A DNA stretch of 48,837 bases from Nitrososphaerales archaeon (GCA_025058425.1 JANXEG010000002.1:1-48837), one strand, 5' to 3'; counted from the stretch's first letter, positions 1 through 9,423 are shown. A program made the numbers and translations. The notes: generated from the letters alone by a model not told the origin.

Positions 1-1
1 G

Positions 2-115
2 TTCGATGTAGTCGCTTTTGTAGAAGTTTCGAACTACGATGATGTCCGTAAAGTATCTACGAGTATCAACACGTTAGAAGGGATAAGAAGTACTGAGACA
101 TTGGTAGAGGCATAG
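2..115 (+). CDS. Lrp/AsnC-type ligand-binding (RAM) domain, C-terminal part
   Basis: The first complete codon is at base 2 and the frame runs 37 codons to a TAG at 113-115, so the gene is cut by the window edge. The readable peptide begins FDVVAFVEVSNYDD and ends in TLEGIRSTETLVEA. This is the last strand-helix-strand of the Lrp/AsnC effector domain, where a 'tLeGV..t.T' pattern is typical. Such domains bind amino acids and mediate oligomer assembly. Many archaea carry them either as full regulators with an N-terminal HTH or as stand-alone RAM proteins of about 75-80 residues. The missing part decides which this is. It ends 105 bases before the next gene, which has its own TATA box. Confidence 0.7.
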   Translation, partial: FDVVAFVEVSNYDDVRKVSTSINTLEGIRSTETLVEA

Positions 116-187
116 TAATAACGAAATTAAATTCGTAAATATGCATATCCTAATCATCGTATCAAAATCTTTCAACCGATCGTATTA

Positions 188-198
188 AACTTAAATTT
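188..198 (+). promoter_or_regulatory. TATA box of nucleotidyltransferase gene
   Basis: The AT element AACTTAAATTT is centred about 27 bases before the GTG at 221. An archaeal TATA box sets the transcription start about 25 bases downstream, so the message should begin at or next to the GTG and be leaderless. No Shine-Dalgarno sequence is visible. Confidence 0.45.
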
Positions 199-220
199 CA
201 GTCTTGGTTTAGTTAAAGTC

Positions 221-1504
221 GTGAGGGTAGAAGATTTAAGGTGCTTCATTCCAGTCGGTGGTAAAGCTCTAAGATTAAGACCTTTAACTCACGATGTATC
301 GAAGCCTTGCATTAGATTCTTGAATAGACCTTTGATCGAGTTCGCCCTCTGTGAATTGGCTGAGCAGGGTGTGAAGAACTTCATCTTTGGAGAGTACGGC
401 TACACCAATTACACGAATCTATTCGACCAGTATGGTGAGGGAGTCGGTTTTTCTGCGAAGTATAAAATCGAACCAAGAGTCCATATCAAGCATCAGCCCA
501 ACCTAGATGATTGTGGGAGTGCAGATTCTTACAGGTTGAATGTAGAGTATTACGATGTCCAAGATCCCGTCATCGTTGTACAAGGGGATAACATCTTTCG
601 CATAGACCTTCAGGACTTTATAAGAAAGCACGAAGAGAAAGGTGCTATGATGACGATAGCGCTCTTTAAAGTTGATAATGTGGAAGGTTTTGGTGTAGTA
701 GACTTGGATTCAGATATGAGGATCAAAAAGTTCGTCGAAAAGCCCCCGCCGAATGAAGCACCTAGCAACTACATCAACGCTGGTATATACTTACTCTCGC
801 CTGAAATAAGAAATGAAGTTAAGAGTGAAGCTGTGATGAAGATAATGAAAGAGAGGAAGAGGTTAGATTTTGGTTACGATTTTATACCATACTTGGTCGA
901 TAAAGGTATACCGGTATACGGTTATGAGTTGAAGGTATGGTATGATATAGGTAGTCCAGAGAGTTATCTAAAGGCCATGAAGGATATCCTGTATGGTGCG
1001 ATCAATATTAGGATTGTAGAAGAGAGGCTCTTCCCGGGTAAAAATATCTGGATTCAAGGTTTTAGTAAAGAGGCTCTAAAGGTAAAGAATGATACGTTGA
1101 GAAGATGTATTGAAGGGAGGTTATCTATAGAAGGAGCAGATTTGATAGGTAGGCACACGAGGATAGGTGATTATAGTAGGATAATCGATTCGAATATCGA
1201 TAACTTCTGTATAATCGGTGAACATGTAAATATAGAGAGTTCAGCGATCATGGATGCGGTTAAGATTGGAGATTATGCAAATATATCGAATAGCATCGTA
1301 GGTAGAAAGGTCGTGATAGAATCGAACCGTCAAAATCCCACCCACATTGAAGGTGTATCGGTCATCGGTAATGCCGTCCGCATCGGAGAAGGTTGCAGAC
1401 TTATAAGTACCAAAGTGAACCCGGGTTTAATAATCCCTCCCCGTATGACATACATCAATAAATTTATTCAGAGTTATGAAGATATCGTAAAGTTGGCAGA
1501 ATGA
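221..1504 (+). CDS. Sugar-1-phosphate nucleotidyltransferase with left-handed beta-helix C-terminus
   Basis: Predicted NDP-sugar pyrophosphorylase, joining an NTP and a sugar-1-phosphate to give an activated sugar for surface glycans or glycosylation. The 427 residues open with the nucleotide-binding signature PVGGKALRLRPLT (about residues 11-23). Further Rossmann-like features follow: GDN near 125 for the metal-binding aspartate, FVEKPP near 170 and the YDIGSPESYLKAMKDIL segment near 245. The last 130 residues show isoleucine-rich hexapeptide-like repeats (IGRHTRIGDYSRI, IGEHVNIESSAIM, IGDYANISNSIV), consistent with a left-handed beta-helix as in GlmU and mannose-1-phosphate guanylyltransferases. 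The exact sugar and nucleotide cannot be read from sequence. The GTG start is preferred because a TATA box lies about 27 bases upstream. It stands alone between an Lrp-type gene and a transporter. Confidence 0.85.
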   Translation: MRVEDLRCFIPVGGKALRLRPLTHDVSKPCIRFLNRPLIEFALCELAEQGVKNFIFGEYGYTNYTNLFDQYGEGVGFSAKYKIEPRVHIKHQPNLDDCGSADSYRLNVEYYDVQDPVIVVQGDNIFRIDLQDFIRKHEEKGAMMTIALFKVDNVEGFGVVDLDSDMRIKKFVEKPPPNEAPSNYINAGIYLLSPEIRNEVKSEAVMKIMKERKRLDFGYDFIPYLVDKGIPVYGYELKVWYDIGSPESYLKAMKDILYGAINIRIVEERLFPGKNIWIQGFSKEALKVKNDTLRRCIEGRLSIEGADLIGRHTRIGDYSRIIDSNIDNFCIIGEHVNIESSAIMDAVKIGDYANISNSIVGRKVVIESNRQNPTHIEGVSVIGNAVRIGEGCRLISTKVNPGLIIPPRMTYINKFIQSYEDIVKLAE

Positions 1505-1639
1505 GATCGATTATAGAGATTTAAGATAAGAACCATTAAACTGGTTTTTTATCTAAGATCTCAAAAATCACACATAAAATAAAAAACTTTGTGCGATCTT
1601 TCGCTATATAATAGATGTTTTTTGGAGGATAATGATAGA

Positions 1640-1648
1640 AGTTTATAA
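1640..1648 (+). promoter_or_regulatory. TATA box of the MFS/thrC transcription unit
   Basis: AGTTTATAAGG lies about 33 bases before the GTG at 1678 and 43 before the ATG at 1687. The spacing suits a short-leader mRNA that would also carry the two threonine-synthase-like genes downstream. Confidence 0.4.
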
Positions 1649-1677
1649 GGGTGATGATAAAAGACTAGCCATAAACA

Positions 1678-2862
1678 GTGGATGGCATGTCTATCAATAG
1701 CACTCAACGTACAATGGTCTACATATTCGCCTCAACATTCATCGTCACACTAGGATTTGGGGCTTACGTATATCTGATTCCAGTCTTTGCGATGACACTT
1801 CATGCATCATACGTAGATCTTGGATTGATCGGTACAGCTGCTGCCATACCTTATGCTATCGTACCGATATTTAGTGGCCATCTATCGGATCGATTCAATC
1901 GCATCCATGTCTTCTTACTTGGGATCGTATACAATGCGTTAGCTACAGTGATTCTAATCATCGCGAGTGATGCTAAGCAGCTTATTATACTGCGATTGAT
2001 CGGTGGTATAGGCCTCGCTCTTTTCTGGCCCATCGCGGAAGCACTCATTTCTTCACTAACACCCTCTGAACATTTAGTTAAGGTCATGGGTAGGTTTAGT
2101 GCGACATGGGCGTTGGGCTACTTGATCGGTCCATTCCTTGGAGGTTATATATCACAAAACTTTGGCTATTATTCACTATTTCTATTAACATCGATCATCA
2201 TAGCATCGGCGATCGTCCCACTCGCTAAAGTATTACCACACTATCGATCGAACTTTAACTTGGGGCGTAAGGGCTTTGATGTTTCAATAATTAAAAATGC
2301 ACTTCCCGCATACTTATTGGTTTTACCCCATGCACTTATATTCAATGTTCTACTCTCGATATTTCCGGGGTATGCGAGTAGCCTTAAGATCACCGATCTG
2401 GAGATCGGTATTCTCTTTACTTTATTCGGTCTGGCTAGGATCGTCTTCTTCTTACTTTCGGGATCTCTAATCAAATATGGCTTCAAGCCTTTAATGATGA
2501 CCGCTTCACTCATCCTCTTCCTATCCTCCATTATGTTAACGCTCTTTCAAACCACTTTGACCTTCATCTTACCATTGGTCATGATGGGTATCGCGATAGG
2601 GATCTTATCACCAGCTTTGATGAGTGTCGTTATTAGAATGGTTCCACGTGAGCAGGTCGGATTGGCCATAGGGGTTTATGAATCATTCTTTGGAATCGGT
2701 TTTATCATCGGCCCAATCTTGGCTGGTATTATAGCTGAAGTATGGTTACCCAATACACCTTACATCCTAATAGGAAGCTCAGCACTCTTCATGATCCCCT
2801 GCATCATTAAGCTACGGATCGATGATCGATCTCGGTTATCAATAAATACTGGTATATTGTGA
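1678..2862 (+). CDS. MFS transporter
   Basis: Twelve-helix major facilitator superfamily permease of 394 residues. Hydrophobic stretches cover almost the whole protein. The loop between helices 2 and 3 carries the MFS motif A variant GHLSDRFNR (about residues 62-70). A second G-rich helix pair, ALGYLIGPFLGGYISQNFG near 145, matches the antiporter-type motif in helix 5. A repeat of the same motif lies near 340 (GIGFIIGPILAGIIAE). The substrate is unknown. Only 21 bases separate its stop from the first threonine-synthase-like gene, so the three genes are probably co-transcribed and the substrate could be an amino acid or related compound; this is inference. The GTG at 1678 and the ATG at 1687 are both possible starts. 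Confidence 0.85.
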   Translation: MDGMSINSTQRTMVYIFASTFIVTLGFGAYVYLIPVFAMTLHASYVDLGLIGTAAAIPYAIVPIFSGHLSDRFNRIHVFLLGIVYNALATVILIIASDAKQLIILRLIGGIGLALFWPIAEALISSLTPSEHLVKVMGRFSATWALGYLIGPFLGGYISQNFGYYSLFLLTSIIIASAIVPLAKVLPHYRSNFNLGRKGFDVSIIKNALPAYLLVLPHALIFNVLLSIFPGYASSLKITDLEIGILFTLFGLARIVFFLLSGSLIKYGFKPLMMTASLILFLSSIMLTLFQTTLTFILPLVMMGIAIGILSPALMSVVIRMVPREQVGLAIGVYESFFGIGFIIGPILAGIIAEVWLPNTPYILIGSSALFMIPCIIKLRIDDRSRLSINTGIL

Positions 2863-2883
2863 ATAAGGTGGAGATAAGAGCCA

Positions 2884-4110
2884 ATGCATATAGTATGCAT
2901 CAACTGTAGAGCACAATATAGCATAGATGAGAATATATACACATGTAGAAAGTGCGGGGATCTCCTCGAAATCGAATTGGATATTCAGGAGGTGAAGCGT
3001 AAACTCGATGAGAAATGGCGCTTTGCTCCATTATCGGTATGGAAGTACAGTGCATTTATACCAATAAGAGACCCTTCGAAGATCGTCACACTCGGTGAAG
3101 GTGGTACAAGGCTTCACTTCTGCCAAAGGTTGGCTAGGGAGTTGGGTATTAAGAACCTATATGTGAAGAATGAAGGGGATAATCCGACGGCATCCTTTAA
3201 GGATCGTGGTATAACCGTAGGGGTAACGAGAGCCTGTGAATTGAATGCTAAAAATGTCATCTGCGCCTCCACTGGCAACACATCAGCTTCATTGGCTGCT
3301 TACGCAGCCAAAGCCGGTTTAACATGTTACGTACTTGTACCATCGGGAAAGATCGCCTATGGTAAGTTGGTCCAAGCGATCATTCATGGAGCGAAGGTAA
3401 TTCGTATAAGAGGAGACTTCGATCAGGCATTGAGAATGGTCTTAAAGGTCTCACATGAAGTGAAGGATGTATACTTGCTCAATTCGATAAATCCGTTCAG
3501 GATCGAAGGGCAGAAGACCCTATCCTACGAAATCTGTGAACAACTGAATAGGCCTCCAGATTGGATCGTAATACCCGTAGGTAATGCGGGCAATATTAGT
3601 GCCGTATGGAAAGGGCTTGTGGAGTTTAAAGAGTGTGGTATGATCGAAGGCCTACCGAAGTTAGCGGGTATTCAGGCCGAAGGGGCTGCGCCCATAGTGA
3701 AGGCTTTTGAGAAAGGTCTGGATAGGATCGAGCCTATACAAAACCCTGAGACGATCGCATCGGCGATCAGGATAGGTGCTCCAGCGAGTTGGAAGAAGGC
3801 TTTAAGGGCGATTCGTGAATCGAAGGGTATTGCAGTAACGGTTTCGGATAATGAAATTTTAAAGGCTCAGAGGGATCTGGCAAGTAGAGAGGGTCTATTT
3901 GTGGAGCCTGCGAGTGCATCTACAATCGCTGGACTCCGTAAGCTTTTAGAATTGAATATCGTAAAGAATGATGATCTGGTCGTATGTATCGCTACCGGCC
4001 ATGGTTTGAAGGATCCCGATGCCGTTTTAAAATCGATGGACTATTATAGCATATCTGAGATAGAAGCCGATACAAAAAGCTTAATAGATCTATTGAAAGG
4101 CGGTTTATAA
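2884..4110 (+). CDS. thrC: Threonine synthase
   Basis: PLP enzyme of fold type II, 408 residues, predicted to convert O-phosphohomoserine to threonine. It opens with a zinc-ribbon-like CxxC-CxxC pair (C5, C8, C21, C24) seen in archaeal and plant-type threonine synthases. The PLP lysine is K106 in NPTASFKDRG, and STGNTSASLAAYAA (near 135) is the phosphate-binding segment. PVGNAGNISAVWKG near 240 and CIATGHGLKDP near 365 complete the family pattern. The start has a good ribosome site (AAGGTGG about 9 bases upstream). One base separates it from a second paralog. No homoserine kinase or dehydrogenase gene is nearby, so the assignment rests on the protein alone. Confidence 0.88.
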   Translation: MHIVCINCRAQYSIDENIYTCRKCGDLLEIELDIQEVKRKLDEKWRFAPLSVWKYSAFIPIRDPSKIVTLGEGGTRLHFCQRLARELGIKNLYVKNEGDNPTASFKDRGITVGVTRACELNAKNVICASTGNTSASLAAYAAKAGLTCYVLVPSGKIAYGKLVQAIIHGAKVIRIRGDFDQALRMVLKVSHEVKDVYLLNSINPFRIEGQKTLSYEICEQLNRPPDWIVIPVGNAGNISAVWKGLVEFKECGMIEGLPKLAGIQAEGAAPIVKAFEKGLDRIEPIQNPETIASAIRIGAPASWKKALRAIRESKGIAVTVSDNEILKAQRDLASREGLFVEPASASTIAGLRKLLELNIVKNDDLVVCIATGHGLKDPDAVLKSMDYYSISEIEADTKSLIDLLKGGL

Positions 4111-4111
4111 G

Positions 4112-5221
4112 ATGAATCTCGATTTTTATCTGAGTTGTGTGAATTGCAACAAGGATTATGAGATAAACGTTAAGTACTGGAGGTGCCCATCATGCAATTC
4201 TCCTCTAGAGGTAGATTTAGAATACCCGAAGATCGATAGATTTTCATCGATCGTCGATAAGCATGAGCTTACCATCTGGAGGTATAGATTGATACCCTTC
4301 TCGGAGAATAAGATCAGTTTGGGTGAAGGTTTAACACCCATCATCAAGCATTATGAGGATGGCTTAGAGATCGATTTTAAGCTTGAATATATGATGCCTA
4401 CGGGCTCCTTTAAAGATCGAGGCTCTGCAGTAAGTGTAGCAAGGGCAAAAAGTGTAAATGTTACAAGGATCGTGGAGGATTCATCGGGCAATGCTGGTGT
4501 ATCTTACTCGGCTTACTCTGCGATGGCTAAACTCGAATCAAGGATTTACGTTCCTAAAGATGCACCTATAGCGAAGATCGTACTCATGAAGATGTGTGGT
4601 ACGGAAGTTGTTGAATGTGAAAGTAGAGAAGAGGCATCAAAGAGGGCTGTATGGGAACTTAAAGAGAATGAATTGTACGTAGGCCATACGTGGGATCCAT
4701 TCTTTATAGAGGGGATGAAGACAGAAGTTTATGAACTCTTCGAATTCCACAACCTCGATTATGATTCCATAATCGTACCCGTAGCTAGTGGTACACACAT
4801 TTTAGGTATTTATAAGGGCTTCAAAGATCTGATGAATATGGGCTTCATCGATCACATTCCAAGGTTGTACGCTGTACAGGCTGGAGGTTGTACACCGATT
4901 TATGAGAGTTATTATAATACTCGATGGGCTGGTGAAGAGGGGTCGTTGGCAGATGGGTTGAGGGTAAAGAACCCTCCGAGGCTTAAAGCGATAATCAAAG
5001 TCGTGAAGGATACCGATGGTGATGTCGTAGTAGTGGGTAATAATGAAATAATGAAGGCGTTAAAGCATCTATATCGTCTAGGCTTTATAGTAGAACCGAC
5101 TTCAGCTACCGCTTATGCTGCATTCGATAGGTTGAAGTATAAGATTGGGAGAAGGGTTTTGATACCGTTAACCGGTAATGGTATGAAGACGATCGATAGA
5201 TTCACATCGATGTTCACATAA
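4112..5221 (+). CDS. Threonine-synthase-like PLP enzyme (second paralog)
   Basis: A shorter (369 residues), diverged paralog of the preceding gene, starting one base after its stop. It keeps the N-terminal cysteine pairs (C9, C12, C25, C28), the PLP lysine (K101 in PTGSFKDRG), the cofactor loop EDSSGNAGVSYSAYSA near 131-145 and a C-terminal LTGNGMK segment in place of ATGHGLK. Identity to the first copy looks moderate, and the substrate-binding stretches differ. It could be a second threonine synthase, or an enzyme that uses another phosphorylated or beta-substituted amino acid; cysteate synthase of Methanosarcina arose from this family. The sequence does not settle which. Confidence 0.75.
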   Translation: MNLDFYLSCVNCNKDYEINVKYWRCPSCNSPLEVDLEYPKIDRFSSIVDKHELTIWRYRLIPFSENKISLGEGLTPIIKHYEDGLEIDFKLEYMMPTGSFKDRGSAVSVARAKSVNVTRIVEDSSGNAGVSYSAYSAMAKLESRIYVPKDAPIAKIVLMKMCGTEVVECESREEASKRAVWELKENELYVGHTWDPFFIEGMKTEVYELFEFHNLDYDSIIVPVASGTHILGIYKGFKDLMNMGFIDHIPRLYAVQAGGCTPIYESYYNTRWAGEEGSLADGLRVKNPPRLKAIIKVVKDTDGDVVVVGNNEIMKALKHLYRLGFIVEPTSATAYAAFDRLKYKIGRRVLIPLTGNGMKTIDRFTSMFT

Positions 5222-5275
5222 TCCTTCTCTTCTTAGAAGATTGTATTGTTATATTTTTATCGATTCAGTGTCAGA

Positions 5276-5298
5276 TTTTTTTAAAAAATTATTTTTTT
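5276..5298 (+). terminator. Poly-T transcription terminator
   Basis: Two runs of seven T (5276-5282 and 5292-5298) lie about 55-75 bases past the stop of the threonine-synthase-like gene, in the gap before the convergent aminopeptidase. Archaeal RNA polymerase terminates on such T tracts without a required hairpin. The A6 run between them could serve the opposite strand weakly. Confidence 0.5.
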
Positions 5299-5391
5299 GT
5301 TGTGATCTTAACACCAATCCATGATCATTTTCACCTTATAGCCCATTATAGCTATTACCAAATACTGATAGTTTTTCGAATATATCGAACT

Positions 5392-6897
5392 TTAAAGGTT
5401 CTTCCAGTTGCGTAAGAGTTGTGTAATGAGTCGTACACCGAAACCCGTAGCACCCTTCGGTATGTATGTCTTCTCCAAACTACCCTCTTGTGTGTATGCG
5501 GTACCAGCGATATCTAAATGCACCCATGGATAATTCTCTACAAATTTGCTGAGGAAGATCGCACCGATGATCGCTCCCGCTGCCCTTCCGCCTACATTCT
5601 TCATATCTGCCACTTCACTCTTGATAAATTCACCGTACTCCTTCCATAAAGGCAACTCCCAAACCATTTCTCCAGATAACTTTGCTGCCTCCATCAACCC
5701 CTTCTTCAAACGCTGATCATTCCCCATCATACCACACGTTAAAGTTCCGAGGGCTATTACACATGCTCCAGTCAGTGTGGCTAGATCGATGATCGCTTCA
5801 GGCTTATACTGAGTAGCGTACGATATGGCATCGGCAAGTATCAATCTACCCTCGGCATCCGTATTGATGACCTCTACAGTCTTCCCTCCATATATCTTGA
5901 TAATATCACCAGGCTTGTACGCTTTACCACTTGGCAGATTCTCCGTAGCGGGTATAATACCTATAACACGTAACGGTAGTTTGAGTTTAGCTACCGTCTG
6001 CATAATCGCTATCACTGCAGAACCTCCAGATTTATCGTACTTCATCTCATCCATCCTCTCACTAGGCTTGATCGATATACCCCCACTATCGAATGTGATC
6101 GCTTTACCGATCAGTACTATGGGAGATACTCGATCATTCAATGGATTATACTCCAGAATGATGAATTTTGGCGGCTGATCACTACCCCTCGATACATTTA
6201 ATATCCCGCCCATGCCCAACCGTTCCATATCCTCACGCTCCAAAATTTGACACTTTAACCCACAATCCTTAGCGACTTCTATAGCCTTCTCAGCCAGAAA
6301 TGTAGGAGTGCCTATATTACTCGGCATATTGGCCAAATCTCTTGCGAGCTTTACCCCTTCCACTATAATTCCGCCAACCTTTACCCCTTCATAGATCTTC
6401 GGAACCAAGCCTTCATTCGGTGTGTAGATGATCAATTTCTTTACTAACTTCGCCCTCTCATCCTTTTCCGTTTTGTACTGATCGAATCGGTATAGTGCCA
6501 ACTCACTACCTTCTAGAACGCTCTGTGCTATTATATCAGCATCAAACTCCGTACCCTCAAGGAATAGTTGGGCATAGCTTTCTAATCCGAGTTCACGTAC
6601 GATCTGCGCAACCTTTCCCGATGCTATTCTAACGACTTCTAAATTGAACTCCTTCTTCTCTCCCAAACCTACCATCAGTACCCTTTTGATCTTAAGTTTG
6701 CCCATCGTATGGATAAGATTGGTCTGATTCAACCTGCCTTGAAACTCTTGAGCCTCTATGAGCCTCGTTATCAGACCGTCCAATGCTCTATCGATGAACT
6801 TTATAGTTTCTGATAATCCTTCCTTTTCAAAAAGGTTTACCGCGAGTAGCTCATAATCCTTAACTTCAATATTGCCACTCTCTACTACTACCTCCAT
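5392..6897 (-). CDS. pepA: Leucyl aminopeptidase, M17 family
   Basis: Cytosolic two-metal aminopeptidase of 501 residues that removes N-terminal residues from peptides. The catalytic C-terminal domain shows the family hallmarks in order: IGKAITFDSGGISIKPS (metal lysine and aspartate), MKYDKSGGSAVIA, and the signature NTDAEGRLILADAI with the metal-binding Asp and Glu and the catalytic arginine. The N-terminal 170 residues form the variable hexamer-contact domain. Length matches the family. It is convergent with the threonine-synthase genes and is followed upstream (on its own strand) by the dihydropteroate-related gene about 120 bases away. Only the ATG at 6897 gives the full N-terminal domain. 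Confidence 0.93.
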   Translation of the reverse strand: MEVVVESGNIEVKDYELLAVNLFEKEGLSETIKFIDRALDGLITRLIEAQEFQGRLNQTNLIHTMGKLKIKRVLMVGLGEKKEFNLEVVRIASGKVAQIVRELGLESYAQLFLEGTEFDADIIAQSVLEGSELALYRFDQYKTEKDERAKLVKKLIIYTPNEGLVPKIYEGVKVGGIIVEGVKLARDLANMPSNIGTPTFLAEKAIEVAKDCGLKCQILEREDMERLGMGGILNVSRGSDQPPKFIILEYNPLNDRVSPIVLIGKAITFDSGGISIKPSERMDEMKYDKSGGSAVIAIMQTVAKLKLPLRVIGIIPATENLPSGKAYKPGDIIKIYGGKTVEVINTDAEGRLILADAISYATQYKPEAIIDLATLTGACVIALGTLTCGMMGNDQRLKKGLMEAAKLSGEMVWELPLWKEYGEFIKSEVADMKNVGGRAAGAIIGAIFLSKFVENYPWVHLDIAGTAYTQEGSLEKTYIPKGATGFGVRLITQLLRNWKNL

Positions 6898-7019
6898 CTC
6901 CCATCGATGATTATTGATCTAAATGGATAGATATACCATTTTCTATTTCTATCTCTATCTTATTCAGATGATGATGAGATGTGAATGTAAACGGAATCGA
7001 TGGTATCTTCGAATAATTA

Positions 7020-8582
7020 TCAATAGAGTGGGCTATCTTGAATGTAACTTTTGCCCAACTTTAATGCAATTTCGGCCTTTTGGAGCTCCGATCCTAAATA
7101 TGCAGCATGATCGAGTAAAGAAACCAGACCATTGCTTACAATACTTCGGTAGATACTTTCAGCACTACTCCCTTCGATGATCAAACTCGGCCTATTCGAA
7201 TTATGCTCGTAATGTAAGACGATGATCTTCTTCTCTTCTCTATCAACGTATACTTTGAAGTATCCCTTCGTATCAACCCCATAGTACTTTGGAGCTTCTT
7301 TAGCGTCAATGATCTTCACACCCTCCTTTAAGCTCTTATCGAACGGTGTATCTCTCAACTTTCTATCTCTCATGACAAGTAGATCGATGCCCAGACCTTT
7401 TGGTATACGATTATTCTTCTTCGCGATGAACATCATCTTTGATGCTGTAGCGAGTTCCTGAACATTTCCAAGATTCTTATCACTTACCTCTGTAGTAAGA
7501 ATGATACCAACACCCAATTCGGTCGCTATACCCGTTAGGATCGCACTCATACCAACAGTATCGGCATCCATAAGTTCGGTAACATTCCCTACGCCCATAA
7601 GTAAAGGTGTATCGGGATTTCTTCTCCTAAATTCGTAGTATGCGACGATAGATTCGGTTATTCCGGGGCTGATTACGGGATCGAGAATAGGGTCTGCTAT
7701 AACTTTGTTCAATCCGAGTTCGTAGGCTCTCTTTACATTCTCTTCCAACATTCTCACCCTCTCAGAAGCGATCTTTGGAAAGTACCTCTCACGGAAGTTC
7801 GTAGGGATCACTACAAAGGCTACCTTTGAACCGAACCTTGAAACCTCTTCCATATTTCCCGCATCTATACTCAATACCATATCTACACCGATCGATACCG
7901 CGGCCCTGATTTCCTCAACATCCATCGTATCCACACTTATAGGCACATTCACCACCTTTCTCACACTCTTTACTGCACGAATCAAATCGGATGGGTAAGA
8001 TTCACCCGCGATCATCCCCAAGTCTATAATATCGGCACCACAATTCACATAGTACAGGGCTTTCTTCTGAATTTCTTCATCGGATAGTGATGGTACATTT
8101 ACGATCTCTGCCATAATGCGAATCGGGAAATCTTCCCCTACAGCCAGATTACCGATCTCTAGATTTCTTCGATTCTTCAATAGAGTATCGCGATTCTCTT
8201 CGACTTCTCTTAAAGATTCGAACATCTTCTTTTGAAGCTCATTCTTCACCAGATCGTCTGCGGGATGGACTTTCGATAACTTTAATCTATCTAGCGAATT
8301 GAGGATGAAAGGAAGGTCCGCAGCGTAGCGGGGGCCTTTGAATGTAGGGATATTAACAACCTTCTCAACGACCGAAGCATCACCAAATACCAAACCAGGT
8401 AAGAGGATAAGGTCAAAACCCTTTAATTCCCTCTTCTCCAATTCTCGAGCGATGTAATTCGTATTCATAAGCGATGCCACGGCCATTGGGAGTGAAATGA
8501 CTTCCACCTCTACACTACTCTCTCTACAATACTTTTGAACAAGATCCCTTGCCAATTGTCCAGTTACTACAAGAACCTTCAT
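7020..8582 (-). CDS. Dihydropteroate synthase-related protein
   Basis: A 520-residue archaeal protein of the DHPS-related family found in pterin-using archaea. The N-terminal 130 residues form a separate domain. The centre is a pterin-binding TIM barrel: PIRIMAEIVNVPSL near 155, YYVNCGADIIDLGMIAGES near 185, VNVPISVDTMDVEEI near 213 and KVIADPILDPVISPG near 292. A C-terminal domain of about 120 residues follows. The natural reaction is not established for this family; a role in tetrahydromethanopterin- or folate-like cofactor synthesis is usually suggested. It fits an organism that also appears to use F420. It stands between pepA and the RuvX-like gene, all on the minus strand but with gaps over 100 bases. 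Confidence 0.8.
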   Translation of the reverse strand: MKVLVVTGQLARDLVQKYCRESSVEVEVISLPMAVASLMNTNYIARELEKRELKGFDLILLPGLVFGDASVVEKVVNIPTFKGPRYAADLPFILNSLDRLKLSKVHPADDLVKNELQKKMFESLREVEENRDTLLKNRRNLEIGNLAVGEDFPIRIMAEIVNVPSLSDEEIQKKALYYVNCGADIIDLGMIAGESYPSDLIRAVKSVRKVVNVPISVDTMDVEEIRAAVSIGVDMVLSIDAGNMEEVSRFGSKVAFVVIPTNFRERYFPKIASERVRMLEENVKRAYELGLNKVIADPILDPVISPGITESIVAYYEFRRRNPDTPLLMGVGNVTELMDADTVGMSAILTGIATELGVGIILTTEVSDKNLGNVQELATASKMMFIAKKNNRIPKGLGIDLLVMRDRKLRDTPFDKSLKEGVKIIDAKEAPKYYGVDTKGYFKVYVDREEKKIIVLHYEHNSNRPSLIIEGSSAESIYRSIVSNGLVSLLDHAAYLGSELQKAEIALKLGKSYIQDSPLY

Positions 8583-8704
8583 ATACTCTATTCATATTTA
8601 TGTTACGAGTCTTAATCATTAACCTTTACCTTGAATTGATTCAAAGTATGATTTATGAAAAAACTGTAAATCAGATACAAAAGATACTAAAGGATACTAA
8701 AGAT

Positions 8705-9349
8705 CTAAAGAGGATTGTACCTTCTACCCTGTCTGATGGCGATAAGGCTCGCAGACTTCTGATCTCTCACTCCTCTCTTACTAGCTCTGGATGATGAAGT
8801 TGTGCCCCGTTCATCGACCAATTCGATTACGACAGAATTCTTTAAAGACTCATAGAGGCGCTTCGCAATTTTATTGGCGAGTATCGGATCTCCATCACCG
8901 ATCTTCACCTTCTTTTCTACAGCTGCGTAACTCCTCATCAACATCGTCACTCTATCTACCAACTCATTTACATTCAGTACTACACCACCATCCACTTCCC
9001 TCTGTTGATAGTATACAACGAACCCGATCCTCTCGCCCGGATCGATGCCTACGATGAGTGAACCATTCTCTTCTCCGTAAAGGGCAGAAAAAATCTCTCT
9101 TTTAGCGGTATTCAAATCACTGCCCAGATTCTCTACACATAAGACCTTACGATGCTGGATTAAAGGCGCTTCCTTCCTCGTAGTCAATACCAATTTGATT
9201 CGTTGATGAATTCTCCCATTAGGTGGGATATCGATATAGGGTATGTTGAGCCTTTTGAGTAGGTTAGTTATTGTATAATACGCTCTTCCATCGATAGTAA
9301 CTACGGCTACTTCCTTATCTAGATTCTTTACCTCACACCACCCTTGCAT
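8705..9349 (-). CDS. RuvX/YqgF-like RNase H-fold protein (putative nuclease)
   Basis: Not a standard archaeal gene name. The C-terminal 115 of 214 residues look like the RuvC/YqgF RNase H fold: strand 1 with LIVGIDPGERIGFVV (D103), a late strand ending ELVDERGTT (E177, D179, E180) and a final helix with RDQKSASLIAIRQ (D196). These are the positions and spacing of the three acidic residues of bacterial RuvX, where DPG, DERxTT and D-x-x-A-A recur. The N-terminal 95 residues are unlike RuvX and may bind a partner or nucleic acid. It could cleave branched DNA or process RNA; no activity is proven. The gene is divergent from a RecA-family paralog with 74 bases between the starts, suggesting shared regulation. 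Confidence 0.6.
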   Translation of the reverse strand: MQGWCEVKNLDKEVAVVTIDGRAYYTITNLLKRLNIPYIDIPPNGRIHQRIKLVLTTRKEAPLIQHRKVLCVENLGSDLNTAKREIFSALYGEENGSLIVGIDPGERIGFVVYYQQREVDGGVVLNVNELVDRVTMLMRSYAAVEKKVKIGDGDPILANKIAKRLYESLKNSVVIELVDERGTTSSSRASKRGVRDQKSASLIAIRQGRRYNPL

Positions 9350-9423
9350 CCTCTAGATAATTCTTCCAATGTTACACTTATTTACTTTTCTTAACCTTCT
9401 AATAGATATGGGTTGCTAAAGAG

